Shown: piece by piece, positions 1 through 13,067 of the stretch
How positions within the stretch are numbered: the stretch's first letter is position 1
How the letters are laid out: every line of letters starts with the position of its first letter
Source: Nymphaea colorata
Taxonomy: Eukaryota; Streptophyta; Magnoliopsida; Nymphaeales; Nymphaeaceae
Direction of reading: 5' to 3'
Length of the DNA stretch: 64,000 nt
Assembly: GCF_008831285.2 (NCBI RefSeq)
Contig: NC_045145.1
Location: forward strand, 7,440,802 to 7,504,801
The notes under the pieces: generated by a model
The model's input: the letters and a program-made list of their open reading frames with translations, nothing else
Databases searched by the model: none
What the model was told of the DNA's origin: nothing
Position numbers and translations under genes: made by a program

Positions 1-1440
1 CAAAAAATTGGTGTACTAGTATGACACATATAACCAGGATAGTGCCTAGAACCTTCTATTTGGACCCCCTATTGCTTGCATGTCTAAAAAATAGTTAGAC
101 TACTTTAAATGATGTCTTCTTTCGCTGACATTTGATTTTTACATTGGGTTTCATTCTATTCAGTCAGACGTTTTGGGTGTGGCCAAAGCATGTTGTAAAC
201 CTCAGTTTATGACCTCTTTTTTTTTTTTCTGTTATAGTTTACTACTTGTTTTTTATTGTTTTCGCATCCAATTCTCTTGGATGTTTCTCCTTTTAATGAA
301 GTATTTTTTCTTTAAAATCATGAAATTTTATAATCAAAATGATATATTTTCAAGAAATTATAGTTTTTAAACAAAGGAGAGGTATTTTATTGGCAGAATT
401 AGAAAACTAAAACATGAAATTTTGATTCTACTTCAGTTGAGAAGGAATTATGCTTCTGAAATTTTCATTCCTGAATAAGAATTTCAAACCATCAAACGCA
501 ATGTGCCTCCTTTCAAAAGGCTAACAAGTTGTTTCAGCATTTTTGTGATCCACAAATCCAACTATATGGAGTGTCACAAAAGCGAGGAAAGCATTGCACG
601 TAGAATATGTTTTATGAGCGTTTTAAAATCAACATTCTTATCTTCTGCCACTCCTAAAAATCCTGCTCAAACATTGAATTTTCATAATGCCCATTTATAC
701 AATCTGCTTTTCTATAGAGGGTGTTTGATTAGATTTTTCAAGACTTGAGATTAGTGAACTTATGACTTGTAGAACATTTGAGTACTGTAGACCTTTTACA
801 ACTTTTGACAGATCAACAAATTAAAAATAAGTCACATCAGATTAATTTATGAGCTAGATTTCTAATACTATAGGCTTCATCAGACAACTGTCGCTGCCGA
901 CCTGACTAACAAAATCTCTATTCGAATACAGGAGGATTCACATTGGTGTGTAGACTTTCTGACCCTATAATAAATTAAAAAGAAACAAACAAGAGGAAGA
1001 AGGAATTAGTCATTTCATGGTGACATTCATTTTATATCAAATGCTTCATTTTAGGTTCTACTTAGTAGAATCTGGATATATATATATATATATATATAAT
1101 ATGAAAGAAAAGTAAGAGAAAGAGAGTTATGTTTAACAGGGGGCGCGCAGGAGGTGGATCCACAAGTTAGTATTTAACGTACATGGGGCATGCTGCGATC
1201 GGCATCTATTAATTGATCACTTTTTAATAGTACAGATGCAAAATGTCTAATAAATTAAGTAATAGGAAACCGTGCAACTAAGGCTTTATGGCAATTTTAA
1301 GGTTAATGGTCCTAGCTTTTCTTAGCTCATGAAATCCAATCTAGGAACATTAATTAGGTCATGATAATCTTTAACCTCTACTGTACTAATTACGGACATT
1401 TTAGACCCATTTCTTTGTTGAAACAGTACCCTCCCTTTCT
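1..1440. other. gene-free AT-rich DNA
   Basis: No open frame here has domain character; short frames near 173-370 and 503-748 are low-complexity or lack any recognisable motif. The stretch holds one (TA)n tract at 1,075-1,099 and otherwise nothing I can name. Confidence 0.6.
1075..1099. repeat. (TA)n microsatellite
   Basis: About 12 TA dinucleotides in an uninterrupted run. Confidence 0.95.
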
Positions 1441-1563
<123 letters not shown>

Positions 1564-1585
1564 CTTGCTCGCACAGGCCTAAGAC

Positions 1586-2050
1586 TAGGGTTGCACAACG
1601 AGCCGAGCCAACTGAGGCTCAACTTAAACTCGCTCGAAAAATCTCGGCTCGTGCTCGATTCGTTTATAAACGAGGTGAGTTCGAGCTTATAAAGATACTC
1701 GAAATGATAAAGGAGTCGAATTCGAGTTTTAGAAACTCAACTCATTTATACTTGACTCGACTCACAAACTGGTACTCTATATAATATTGTCAAAACCGTT
1801 TTCACAAGTTGCACAAGTTAAATGCGTACATGAGTTAGACAAGTTAATGTTTACACAAGTCAAACGAATTAATGCTTAAACAAGTTAACACTAAACGAGT
1901 TAACGACTAAACAAGTTAAATGGCATAAACCAGTCGAGTTCGAGCTCGATTTTGTGTAGTCGAGTCGAGCTTGCTATAAGGAGCTCGATTCGACTTTTTT
2001 GACATTGAGCTGTTCAACCTTGTGCTCGACTCGGCTCTTGTGCAGCCCTG
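1586..2050. mobile_element. hAT-type MITE, copy 1
   Basis: A 465-bp element flanked by a perfect 8-bp target-site duplication, CCTAAGAC, at 1,578-1,585 and 2,051-2,058. It begins TAGGGTTGCACAA and ends TTGTGCAGCCCTG; the terminal inverted repeats run about 20 bp up to a shared GAGCCGAG. The interior is rich in CTCGAG/GAGCTCGA motifs and has no coding capacity. The 8-bp duplication and TAGGG-type ends are hallmarks of the hAT superfamily. Two further copies lie at 13,809 and 47,755. Confidence 0.9.
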
Positions 2051-2058
2051 CCTAAGAC

Positions 2059-4907
2059 CCATAGATTGTAACTAATGATAGACGTCTACCTTTGATTAGT
2101 TATGCTAAACCCTTTGAGACACGAGAAAGAGAGGCAGAGATTATCATTGTTTTTTCATTTTAATTAATTACAATAGGCGCTTCATCAAGAAGTTATAGTA
2201 CAGATCGAGTAACATATTAAATTTTAATTGGTAGATGCATTTCCGATGCAACCCTGGAGATCTAGTCCTTTTATTAATTAAAAAGTTAAGAATTTAAGGA
2301 GAAACAATGAACAAAGAGAAACAGCAAGAAACAGGATCAAAGACCATACAGGCTAGCTATGATACTACTCACTCCTAGAGGCGGAGCTACATATGGGATG
2401 GCCTACACCAGCGGCACAAGTTTTTGTTTTTTTTTTCGCAATTAATATAGTCTGTTATGTATTTGAACGCCTTTTTTTATATGAAAATGTGTAAACGGTT
2501 CTCTCTCCATAAAAATTTTCCAGCTCCACCATTGCCCTCTCCTAATTTAATTAATTTGTTGGGAAATGTTTCCATTCTCTCATTGAGTTTACTGGGAGCA
2601 GACCATATAGGAGCATATCAATAGCTGGGTTGTTTGGCTTCAGAAAGAATCTCCCGTCTCCCATACGGGATGCGTTTATCATTATTTATTTATTTATTTC
2701 ATGGAGCACATGAATGTATTGAGTTAATTACTCGTGACAACTAAATCCGTTATTTTATGAGATGAAAGAGCCAGTATAAAAAAGAAAATAATTAATTTAA
2801 AACAACAGAAATTCTTCACTTCTAAGTTATATCAAGTGGCATATTCAGTTCAATAATTTTAATAATAAATACACACAATCACTTGATTAAGCCAATTTGA
2901 CATTTTTTTCTCCAAAAGTTCATTCATCGGATCACACTACCACAATTTGGTTCAGCTTCATCATGTCAAAAGCACTAGTGAAGTGAACAGTAGTAGCTCT
3001 GAAGCTACAGTGCCGGGTGGTGAAGCTATAGTTTTCCAAGGGGTTGATGCAACGATTTAGGATGAGATTGCTAGGTAGCCAACCTTTATTTCAAATGGCA
3101 GTTATTGTCAATTTTTTGTTTCTGATGCGCAAGTTGAAGTACAGTAAAAACAGAAACGTCTTGCACCTTAACGGTGAAAAAAAAAGAAAAAAAGGTAAAA
3201 ACTTCGGCTGTCAAGTGGTGGGTCTTCCCCCACTAACGAAAAGTGCGCCAAAGGCTATAACCGCCTGAAAGTTTGGCACTGAACGCATGACTTGTGACCT
3301 AACATAGTTGGTTACTGATCAATCATCTAATGATGACAAAAGAATGAACGCATGAAAAGACATGTAACAGGTGGTGACAAGCAGGCACTACCTACCGACA
3401 TGGTAATGTCCAGAAAGTTAGATTCCAAAGCAGTCACTCTGCTGGCTTTTTATACAGAGCAAATACTTCCGTCTGTGTAGAACCGACCACCACACGGGTG
3501 GTAAACACGGTAAGATCGATTTAAGAAGAGAATATTGCAAATATTATATGTCTAGTCCACCGTTTCCGTTCAAGTCACAAGCTTCTTCTATTACCTGAGG
3601 GAGCTAGTTTTAGTTTACGAGATATTAATGTCCATGTAAGACTTTGGAATTCTAAGTAAGACTGACTATTTATTCGCAATAGACTTGAAGACCAGCTTAA
3701 TTTGCAATAAAATTAAAGGGAACAAGCAGTAGATTGGAAATTATCTTTTAGTTTTCTTTTGAAGGGTCCACTTAATTCTGACTTATTTAATTAACACATC
3801 CGTTTTGCTTAATTATATATTGGAAACTTCATCCCCCTTTTTTCTTTGATAAATGGTCCCAATTAGTCGTTGAGGTTATCTTTCCCAATTAAGCATATTT
3901 TTCCTGCAACGAGAGAATACAAGATCTTTCAAACAGTGATGCAGCTACAAATTTCTGGTTAAGGGGCGCTACTAATGTACCAAGAATTTTTTAAGGGGAA
4001 ATTCATATGTAAATAATGAAACGACAATGAGTTATGAATGTGGAAATAGTCAAACCAATGTGGGCTGGTGTGGGCAATTGCCCACACCAGGGCATATGTG
4101 CCTTCACCGGTATTTTTTCAGAAAAAAACTATAAAGGGTTCATGATCTTCAACTTACAAGTGGGCACCATGCTAAACAACGAGCTTTGTTTTGCTGGGTT
4201 TGCTTCAAGGGCGCCAAACTTACAAAAGCTTAATTTGTTTGCAGGGTTTGCAGCAACTCAAGATGGATAAGGAGACAAAATAAGTAGGCAAAAAAAAAAA
4301 GGAAAAGTAAAAAGTTTTGCAGGGTTTGCTTGAAGGGCCACTCAATGAATCTTATATACTTTATTATATATCCTCTCAAACATAGAAAGTGCTGGCCTGG
4401 CATTATAAAGTAGGCACCTTAATTAGATTTCCCCACTGCCCTAGTTTTTGGGCCAACGCAGGAGTTACAAAGGTTTAATATGGAAATTTATTTTAAAAAA
4501 CCATTGTTAAATATTTTCAAATTTTGTTTTCATAACGGGTGACTGGACCATCTCATATATTATGTGATAGTTTGGTTATGGTTCATCAATATGATATTCC
4601 AACATGTCCCTACTTGAAATGACATTGCTAATTTGCTCCCACTACTATTTTGCATGGTCTTCCATTTTAATTAGGTTTTGCATTCACAACCCATTCATAA
4701 ATTCATAGTCCAACTACAAGGTTTTCCATACTTTGGTTTTTCCATTATAATTCATTTATTCTTTTAGTTCATGGTCAACTAAGAGAATTTGGCATATAGG
4801 TTTCTTAGACTTATAAATATCTTAGCTTGCTATGGACAAAATGTTTAGGGAAAAAGTCTTCTGAGAACTATTCAATTAAAGGGTCAACAACCATATTGAT
4901 GGTTGGC

Positions 4908-4908
<1 letters not shown>
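2059..4908. other. gene-free DNA with degenerate dispersed repeats
   Basis: No gene is recognisable. Around 2,380-2,540 and 3,935-4,100 there are degenerate pieces resembling a family of short plant repeats with a GGCGGAGC-like start. A perfect 26-bp palindrome centred on CAATTG lies at 4,065-4,090. A 78-codon frame at 4,034-4,270 has no recognisable domain and lies over that repeat. Confidence 0.5.
4065..4090. repeat. 26-bp perfect palindrome (GGGCAATTGCCC core)
   Basis: The two 13-base arms, reading CTGGTGTGGGCAA on one side, are exactly complementary with no spacer. A diverged relative (GGGCAGTTGCCCACA) occurs at about 26,742-26,757, so this is probably the core of a dispersed repeat family. 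Confidence 0.85.
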
Positions 4909-5109
<201 letters not shown>

Positions 5110-8100
5110 GTCAACTGCTATTTTATTTTTTTCGATCATTTTATGCATGTAATGGTATTTCGCCATTATATGTTTTTTTTTTAGAGCTGACAACTTTATT
5201 GTTCGTCAATGATATTGTTGTTTAACTGTCACACATGAATTATTTCTTGATCAGTCTTTAATTTTAAGTTCATGCAAGTAATTACAACAATATTACAAGT
5301 AATATACCCAACTTCATGAGTACATTAAACAAGACAACCCAGTTTTTTACAAGACCATGCAACTACCATACCTCAAAAAATGAAAAAGGAAATGCCAGAG
5401 GGAGACTTACTCTCATTTTTAGTATCGGACAAAGTTAACACCAGCACGTTAATTCAATTAAATTTAGTTCACCAATTGACAGCATAATTATAACCTTATT
5501 GTTCCTTTTAGATATCAATTGTTATTTTAATTGTTTGCCAATCAAACCACAAATGATTTTCTTAATATCTACTGCCAAGACTTACTACAAAATTTGTATT
5601 TGGTATTGTACACAACATTAAATACATCAAACTACCAACAACAGGAGCATAAGTTATGTTAACTTTTGTTGTCATTCACCAAGACAACCATTCCTATTGG
5701 TGGTTTATGAGTCTCCATTGATTTAGATCCATGCATGATAAACTTCTTTAACATATAATTAAACATGCGATTTTTAACTAAGAATTCTTCATTTTCTATT
5801 CTATGTGATTTTGATACATAATACAAAGGATGGTTGACTGATATTTTGTTTCAAAATTTGTATTTCACTAACTTTCAAGCTGAACTAGTTATAATTTTAT
5901 TATCAATTTTTGTTAATAATTTTTGTCAACATATAATGACAATATATAAAACATGGTCACATTTGTGTTGACATATGTAGAATGGTTTAATTGATTCGCT
6001 ATAAATAAACTTTTATAATGGTTTTATGAGAAACAAAAATGCTAATGTTTGGGACTCATGCTGAAATTTGCAGGAAATATAGATAAAACATGGAAGCATT
6101 TGAAGCTGTTAGTATGGGTGATGCTATGTTGTTGCAAGTACATATGTTCATACCCTTCAACCATCATATATGTGTCTCAATTTTTCAGTGAGTATTAAAA
6201 TTAAGATGTATGGTTAAATTAGTCATACAGTGTAATCTCATTAACATTCTTATAGTTTTAGGTAAATCCTACTTCTTGTGCAAATGAATAACTGAAGGAA
6301 GATTTTTTGTGAAATAGAGTGCCTACACAAAAGACAACTTTGCCACATGGTTTCATGATCATGTACCAAACACTTGTCATGTTAGGAGAATTTCCAATCT
6401 ACATTTTAAACACTAGCAAGAAACTAATTAAATATTAAGCCTTGTAATGTGTAGAATATTCATGTGCTATAGGTCCAGTTGAACTAATGAGCAACTTGTT
6501 TTACTATGACAATAAACTCAAATTGTTGCAAGACAGTACAATGAGTACACTACAAAAGACTAGAGACACAATACAAGCATAACTGAATAATGAAAACCAA
6601 CGCAAAACAGTGGCATGCTAATGAAGTCAACAATCTCAAGCTATTGACTGCTAAACATCGGCCACCAACTATTGGTGAAGTAGTTTACTATAGTGTTATT
6701 AGGGACACAATGGACACAATGGATATATGGATATTGAGTATCATTGATATTTAAAATTTGTCATTCATGTTTCTGGCTAGTATGATGTCATCATAAGACA
6801 TGGTAAGGATTTCAAAAATGATGAACACGGTTTTAAGCTTGTCAAAAGCAAATAATCATGTGTTGAAAGAAACCATTTATTTTCCTAGTCAAGTTGAACA
6901 ATTTTTTTTTATATATGTAAATGATTTTGTAGACAGTAACAGCTTGTCATTCTAAGATACTGTTTGCTTGTAAAAACAACTATTTCTAGAACACTTGTCT
7001 ATAGAACAAGTGTCTCAAGAACAAAGATTCTTTGTCCATAGGAACAAGTTGTAATTCTGTCTAGCGTTTGTTTATAAAGACAAAATTTTCAACTTGTCTT
7101 GTCTACCATTTGTTTAGATAACTAGATAGACAAGTTTAACAATGTTCTGCATTTTTTTGTATATCTCTTTCTCTATCTCTATATCTCTCTCTCTCTCTCA
7201 AATACATGATAAAACAAATGAAAAACATATGAACTAATAAATATACCGTTTCTTTTTCTCAATAAAAAAAATTACATACGACAAAGGAAAATATTTCTCA
7301 AAATATATTAAAAATATAAACAAATGAAAATATTCACTCTCTTTTTATTTTTGTCTCTTACACAATCAACACATAATGAAAGAAAAAAACTTAATAAAAT
7401 ATGTAAAAACGAATCTAATCTAACAAAAATACTCTTTCTCTTGCTCATTCTAACTCTACAAATTAACCTAATCCCATTAGAAGAAGTATCAAAAAAGAAA
7501 AAGAATGTTCTGTTGTGATCAAATGAAAAATGGTTGAACAGATCATATTTTAGAAAAAAAAAGAAAGAAACAATTCAATGGAAAAAATTACAAAGAACTA
7601 GGGCATATAACAAATGGCCCTCTCCCTGTTTCAACATGTATGGTGTGAAAATAGAGGTTAGTTTTTATTACTACCTTATCTAATCACTCATAACAAAACA
7701 ATAATTCAAGAAATCATGAAATTAGGCTTTGCAATTAAGTTAGTAGTCACTTTCAAAGAGATAAGGCTACAAGCATTCTTTATTGCAGCCTTTCTAACCT
7801 GTCATCCAAGATGCACATGGGATCTCCTTTTCTCTCAAGTTGTTTGAATGAAGGATGAGATTATTCTGGCCCACGTTTTTGGGTGCTGCATTTCTAAATG
7901 CATATTTGATAGATTACCCCAAAAATAAAAAAGAACCAATCTTAAATCTCTACCTTGTGCTTTTCTTGGATATAACACTTCAAAGTCAGAGGTATTTGCC
8001 ATCCAAGCATGAGATGAATTATATATAAAGGCATGTTTTTTTTTATTAGGAAAATCTAGTATTTGGCAAACTTATTTTTCTATTTCAAACGAATGATGTT

Positions 8101-8457
8101 GAGGGATACTTCTTAATCAATGTTTTCAATTAGGTTGAGGCTTTGAAAATTGAAAAAAGTGGTTTAGAACATAAATAAAATGTTTTGAATCTCTAATCAA
8201 GTGTGGATTCTCAAAATGGATACCTGGTTTCTTGGTAGTTTCACATTATTCAAAATGTACATTTGCTACAAATGGTTCAAATTGTTATAGCTTAAGAGAA
8301 TAATATATACTAAGCAACATGGTGATGCCAATGCTGCTCATGCTCAACCCACTTGAGAGCAACACACCAATAATAGAGATTCAGTTTTAGATCAATCATC
8401 AGTTGTGATAAGTAAATTTATCACACATTTATATTTAAGTTTTCACATACCTTTTTT
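5110..8457. other. gene-free AT-rich DNA
   Basis: No frame with domain character was found on either strand. The segment contains a short (TC)n run near 7,186-7,199 and several A/T homopolymers. It may contain very old transposon relics, but I cannot identify any. Confidence 0.5.
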
Positions 8458-9011
8458 GTCACTTCTATTCAACCATTGGCTGCACATTCATACAAGTTAA
8501 ATACCAAGATTAAGAAACTAATCTATAAGAAAGAGAGAGTCGCTCTTTGAACCTTGTAAGCTTTCAAAATTGTATCCCAAAATTTATTTTGGTTTTAGGA
8601 GTGTTTTAGAAAAACTAGGTTTTGCTTTGAAAAGACGAAAAAAAGGACTCGTCTGTCGGTACGAAGATTGGCCATTCTTAGTGCATTTACCATAGGTAAC
8701 TAATCCATAGGCTATGCTTATTCGTGATGCATTTGTCACTTCTATTTAACCATTGACTGCACATTCATACAAGTTAAATACCAAGATTAAGAAACTAATC
8801 TACAAGAAAGAGAGAGTCTCTCTTTGAACATTGTAAGCATTCGAAATTGTATCCCAAAATTTATTTTGGTTTTTGGAGTGTTTTAAAAAAAATAGGTTTC
8901 ATTTTGAAAAGAGAAAAAAAAAGACTCGTCTATCGGTACGAATATTGGCCATTCTTAGTGCATTCACCATAGATAACTAATCCATGAGCTATCCTTATTC
9001 GTGATGCATTT
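8458..9011. repeat. tandem duplication, 2 x 277 bp
   Basis: Unit 1 is 8,458-8,734 and unit 2 is 8,735-9,011. Both start GTCACTTCTATT and end GTGATGCATTT, with scattered substitutions. The second part of each unit (from about 8,570) is homologous to the beginning of the R1 repeat, so the duplication spans R1's edge and about 110 bp of neighbouring sequence. Confidence 0.9.
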
Positions 9012-9455
9012 CATTTACATAAACATCTTCTTCACTCTAAATGAACTGTGGTGCTTGGGAATATTTTTGAAGATTGATATTTCAAAAACTTTTGGATGAA
9101 AAATTTTAAAGTATCGTTTGAGTGAACAGACAGTTTTAATTTGAAAGACTTTTGAATGAACAAATATTTGCAAATATTATTTTAACATCTTGGAAAGCTA
9201 ATGTTGATATTTTTAGAAAATTTCTTTTGAAATCAATTAGTGTTCCTTTGAAGCCTTAAGTAGGTTTGAGATATCGCTCTAATTCAGTGAGTACTTAGAT
9301 AGAGCTCAATCCCATTTTGCTTAAGTTCACTAACGAAGTGTTTGTGATCATTCAAATTTCATAAGTGATTATAAATGCATGGATGCATTGATTCTATATG
9401 CTTGAAAACAAATTGTTCATTCTTACCATAACCTTCATCTAAAAGCATTCCAACC

Positions 9456-9457
<2 letters not shown>

Positions 9458-9498
<41 letters not shown>

Positions 9499-10067
9499 CC
9501 TACACTTGCTTGCATATTTTCTATCATTTTGTCACAAATATTTTTTGTAGAAAAAGAAAAGTTTTTGAAAGTGGAATGAGGTTGCAGTCCATCGAGAATG
9601 ATTTCAACATGGGGTCATCACTTGAGTTTGGGTTTTAATGAAATCGAAAAATGAAATTCAAAATTTTACATCTTAGAAAAGAGATATTTGGATGAGTGAA
9701 AGAAAGAAAAAGAAAGGGAGAGATGAAGTGTTTTTAGAGAAAATGATGCACACACACGCTCACATAGACACATATATGTACATATATGATCATTCATAAA
9801 ATATGATTTTAAGCCAAAATATGTAGAGAGAAAGAGATTATGGAAAGGGAGGGAGATTTTAAAAAAAAGAGGAGACATACATATGTATATGTTTATATAT
9901 ACATCCATATGTGAACATTTAGAAAACAAGACTTTAAGTCAAAGAGAAAGAAAGAGAAAGATTTTAAAATGAATGACACACACACACACACACACTCACA
10001 TACATACATACACACACTCATATATATATATATATATATATACATATAACACACTCACATACACACA

Positions 10068-10124
<57 letters not shown>

Positions 10125-10223
10125 ATGTAAATTTATAAAAGAATATTTTGAATCAAAGGAAGAAATATTAAAGAGAAAGAGAGAGAGAGAGAGAGATAAA
10201 GTTTTTAGAAAGAGAGGGAGTGG

Positions 10224-10285
<62 letters not shown>

Positions 10286-10558
10286 GAAAGAGATTTTTAA
10301 ATCAAAGAAGTAAAGAGAAAGAGAGACATATTCATATAAATATAAATATAAATATAAATATAAATATAAATATAAATATATATATATATATTAAAACCAA
10401 TAGATAACTTGGAGCATTTTCGACTTCAATTTTTTTATGTAGGCAAGAGAGAAACTTGAGTTCATGCAAGAGCCTAGAGTAAGTCTTCAAAGCTTCATTA
10501 AAGAGGACTCTTACTAAAAAATTCAAAATATTTTTACATAAGAAGAGAAAGACATATT

Positions 10559-10597
<39 letters not shown>
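9458..10597. repeat. microsatellite cluster inside R1
   Basis: Several tracts occur: (AT)n at 9,458-9,496; (AC)n at about 9,975-9,998; (TA)n at 10,019-10,040, 10,068-10,116 and 10,225-10,265; (GA)n at about 10,180-10,196 and 10,266-10,284; and a hexanucleotide (TATAAA)n array at about 10,336-10,379. The equivalent part of the reverse copy at 19.3-19.8 kb has only short TA/CA runs, so these tracts expanded after the copies separated. Confidence 0.85.
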
Positions 10598-10602
<5 letters not shown>

Positions 10603-10747
10603 CCAATAGATAAGTTGGAGCATTTTCGACTTCAATTTTTTTATGTAGGCAAGAGAGAAACTTGAGTTCATGCAAATGCCTAGAATAAGTCTTCAAAGCT
10701 TCATTAAAGAGGACTCTTACTAAAAAATTCAAAATATTTTTACATAA
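10321..10747. repeat. tandem duplication, about 2 x 205-220 bp
   Basis: Two adjacent copies (about 10,321-10,541 and 10,542-10,747) both run from a GACATAT...TATAAATA stretch to CAAAATATTTTTACATAAG. They are nearly identical except for the length of the internal TA/TATAAA tract. Only one copy is present at the matching place near 19.1-19.3 kb, so the duplication is specific to this R1 copy. Confidence 0.9.
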
Positions 10748-12642
10748 GCATGTAAAACGGTAGTTATTTCATCTATTTCAGGGAAACTTATTTCTCCCAA
10801 CATTGGATATGAAAGAAAATTAAGATACAATAAGTAGAAAGTTGATGACGAAACCTTTCCTTAGGATCCCTAATCAAGTGATTACTTAGTAAACACTAAA
10901 CATAAGAATATCATGAAGACATTTTAATATGTAGATATTCGTAAGGGTTTTCCCAGTTTGAAAAGATCCAAACCTTAAAAATTTAACATAATAACAAAAA
11001 AATGTTAACCCAAACACTCATTTCTTACTGTTCATTTACATATTAATTGGAAAGTCAATCAGCTAAGCATGAACATCATCTCGAACTTCAACAATGCGCA
11101 CATTCATTGGGCAAAGGGAAGAAAGAAACATATTTTGATCCTAGAAAGAAAAATAAAATATTATTTCACCTCGCTCATGCTCCCGGTGCACTCAGGAACA
11201 ACTCTTGACTCCAGAAAAGAGATTTTAAAGCTATCTTGTATGACAATAGGAAGATGAAGAAGGAAAAAACAATGATTGGGATATTAACTACATACTTCTA
11301 AGTAGATCGGTTGGAGGGAATGAATCCTTTTCTCTGAATGATCCCGAAGCCTCCCCAGGTGAAACTCCAAGAGGTTGAGGATATCTCTCTAAGAGGTTTC
11401 CTCCCGTTCCTTTGAAGAGTGGAAGTTGAAGAAGAAGCTTGCGCTCAAGCAAGGGAGCTACCGTGCATGGTGTGGCTGTGTGCCCTTGTATGTCGTGTGC
11501 TACTTGTCCAGGACACACATGTGGAGGCAAAGTATCCCCTATTGGCTGAAAAAATGAGCTAGTAAAGAGGATTTTGGCCCCCTGACCTCCCAAGATGGGT
11601 TCCAACTTTAAAAAGTTTAAAATGTATTTTAATATGTATATTTTGAAGGAAAAAATGGTGTCTTTATAAAAAAAAATGGATCTGGCTCTGTTTTCAGTGG
11701 TTCTGGATTCATTTGGTTGCAAAAGTGTCTCAATCGACACCCACAACTCATATCAAGAATTAGACATGGGTTTTGAGCTTAAGACATATTTTTAAAAGTA
11801 TCGGTGCAAGAGCCAAAAACAAAGGGGATGTTCGTGCGCATGGGTGCTAAATAGTGTTGGAAATTGTTATTTTGGCCTCGATATTGAATTTTGAGTTGAA
11901 ATTATTGATTCAGATCCAAACGTTAGTTTTGAATCTAATTTGGACTTGAGAGTGGTTTTTTGGATCTACTTTCCTAATTTGGACTTATTTCATTTGTTGG
12001 GCTCAATTAGGGACTTTGGCTTTGTATTTCAGATCAAAGTTTGAATTTTGGATCTAAGATGTGGATTTGGATCTAAAGTTAGATTTTTGGATTCAAACCT
12101 TGCATAATTGAATATAAGTCTAGAGGTCCATTTTGGATCTAGGATTGAGATTTGAGTTTGGACATGAATCTAAATATCTTTTTTGGATCTAAGGTCAAGA
12201 TTTGGATATGGATCTAGAAGTCTATTTTAGGGTGAGATTGGTTCGAAATTAGATCCACATCGCTGTAAAAATAATTGAAATCACTGAAATCTTGTTTGAA
12301 TAAATGGAATACAGACTTTTAGAAAAATTTGGTGTGATAACAAACTATATCGTCAATAGCATCCATTTGTCTAACTGAAGGATGGGTGTTGAATAAGAAA
12401 GCGCCAATAAAACCATATGTGGGTACTTATCTAAACCAAGCGGCCAACACTGCAAAGGACGATGCGTTAAAAAATGAAATAATCTGAATTAGCGGCTAAG
12501 GGCCATCACCAAAGGCAATAAAGGAAAAAGGAAAGAGTGAAGACATGAGAGATTCAGGTTAATCCTAACTGTCATACAATTTCCATCCCAACTGAACCTT
12601 AATGTAATTCACGTTAATCTGTACTATCATTCAAATTAATTC

Positions 12643-12875
12643 TTGCCACAGGAATGGGAATCCAAGGACCCCAAGAAAAAACAACACTTGGAATGCTGTC
12701 TCCATGAACAGTCTCAGCCACCTTCTGTCCAAACTCAATAATCAAATAGGGATTAGCAGCCTAAAAGTAAATGTTAAACCAATCTCCACCCAATGTATGG
12801 ATCATGCATTCACCACTTTGCTATTTCCCATCTTCCACTGCACTATATGAGAGACCTCTTCCCACCCTCATATAA
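12643..12875 (+). other. region upstream of oxygenase fragment
   Basis: This non-repetitive stretch precedes the fragment at 12,876. It could be the former promoter or leader: a CACTATATGAGAG stretch at about 12,840 is only loosely TATA-like. I see no coding potential. Confidence 0.25.
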
Positions 12876-13067
12876 TTGCATTCCAAGCCCATGATGAATT
12901 GGAGTTTGACCTGCTTGGCCATGACAGATGGTAAAACTATCATATTGAAGGCATGTGAAGAATTTGGTTTCTTAAGAGCCATCAGCCATGGCGTCCCCAA
13001 GGTGCTTACATTAAGGTTGGAGGAGGATTTCAGTTTGCATTTTTCCCCTTTTCAGCACAACAACTAA
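12876..13067 (+). pseudogene. 2-oxoglutarate/Fe(II) oxygenase N-terminal fragment (GA2ox-like)
   Basis: The 63-codon frame contains ILKACEEFGFLRAISHGVP followed by LRLEEDFSLHFSPFQ. This matches the layout of the N-terminal (DIOX_N) region of plant 2-oxoglutarate-dependent dioxygenases, where a K-A-C-E-E-F-G-F-F...NHGVP block is followed by an L-E-x-x-x-x-x-F-F segment; gibberellin 2-oxidases are the closest type I know. The usual Asn of NHGVP is Ser here (SHGVP). The frame stops soon after, and no His-x-Asp...His iron-binding core follows in the next kilobases. It is therefore a broken or captured first-exon fragment, not a functional enzyme. An intact first exon with distant downstream exons cannot be fully excluded, but none is visible before the MITE at 13.8 kb. 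Confidence 0.5.

Larger units (their letters stand above)
8570..12342 (+). mobile_element. R1 repeat copy 1, candidate long solo LTR
   Basis: This 3.8-kb noncoding block is homologous to two other places in the window: 19,031-20,626 in reverse (matching about 8,570-10,830) and 38,677-40,232 forward (matching about 10,964-12,342). It ends GGTGTGATAACA, as does the 40,232 copy. TG...CA ends and the 5-bp duplication seen at the other copies suggest an LTR. The strand given is only relative orientation. The inner part (9,458-10,600) is inflated by microsatellites, and 11,870-12,240 is built from imperfect repeats around TTTGGATCTA. A 152-codon frame at 11,288-11,746 (-) has no domain features. 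The left boundary is uncertain because of the duplication there. Confidence 0.6.

Noticed and set aside
9973-10407. 144-codon plus-strand frame
   Set aside because: It is translated (AC)n, (TA)n, (GA)n and (TATAAA)n tracts inside R1.
11288-11746. 152-codon minus-strand frame in R1
   Set aside because: No domain character; the equivalent region of the 38.7-kb R1 copy does not keep the frame.
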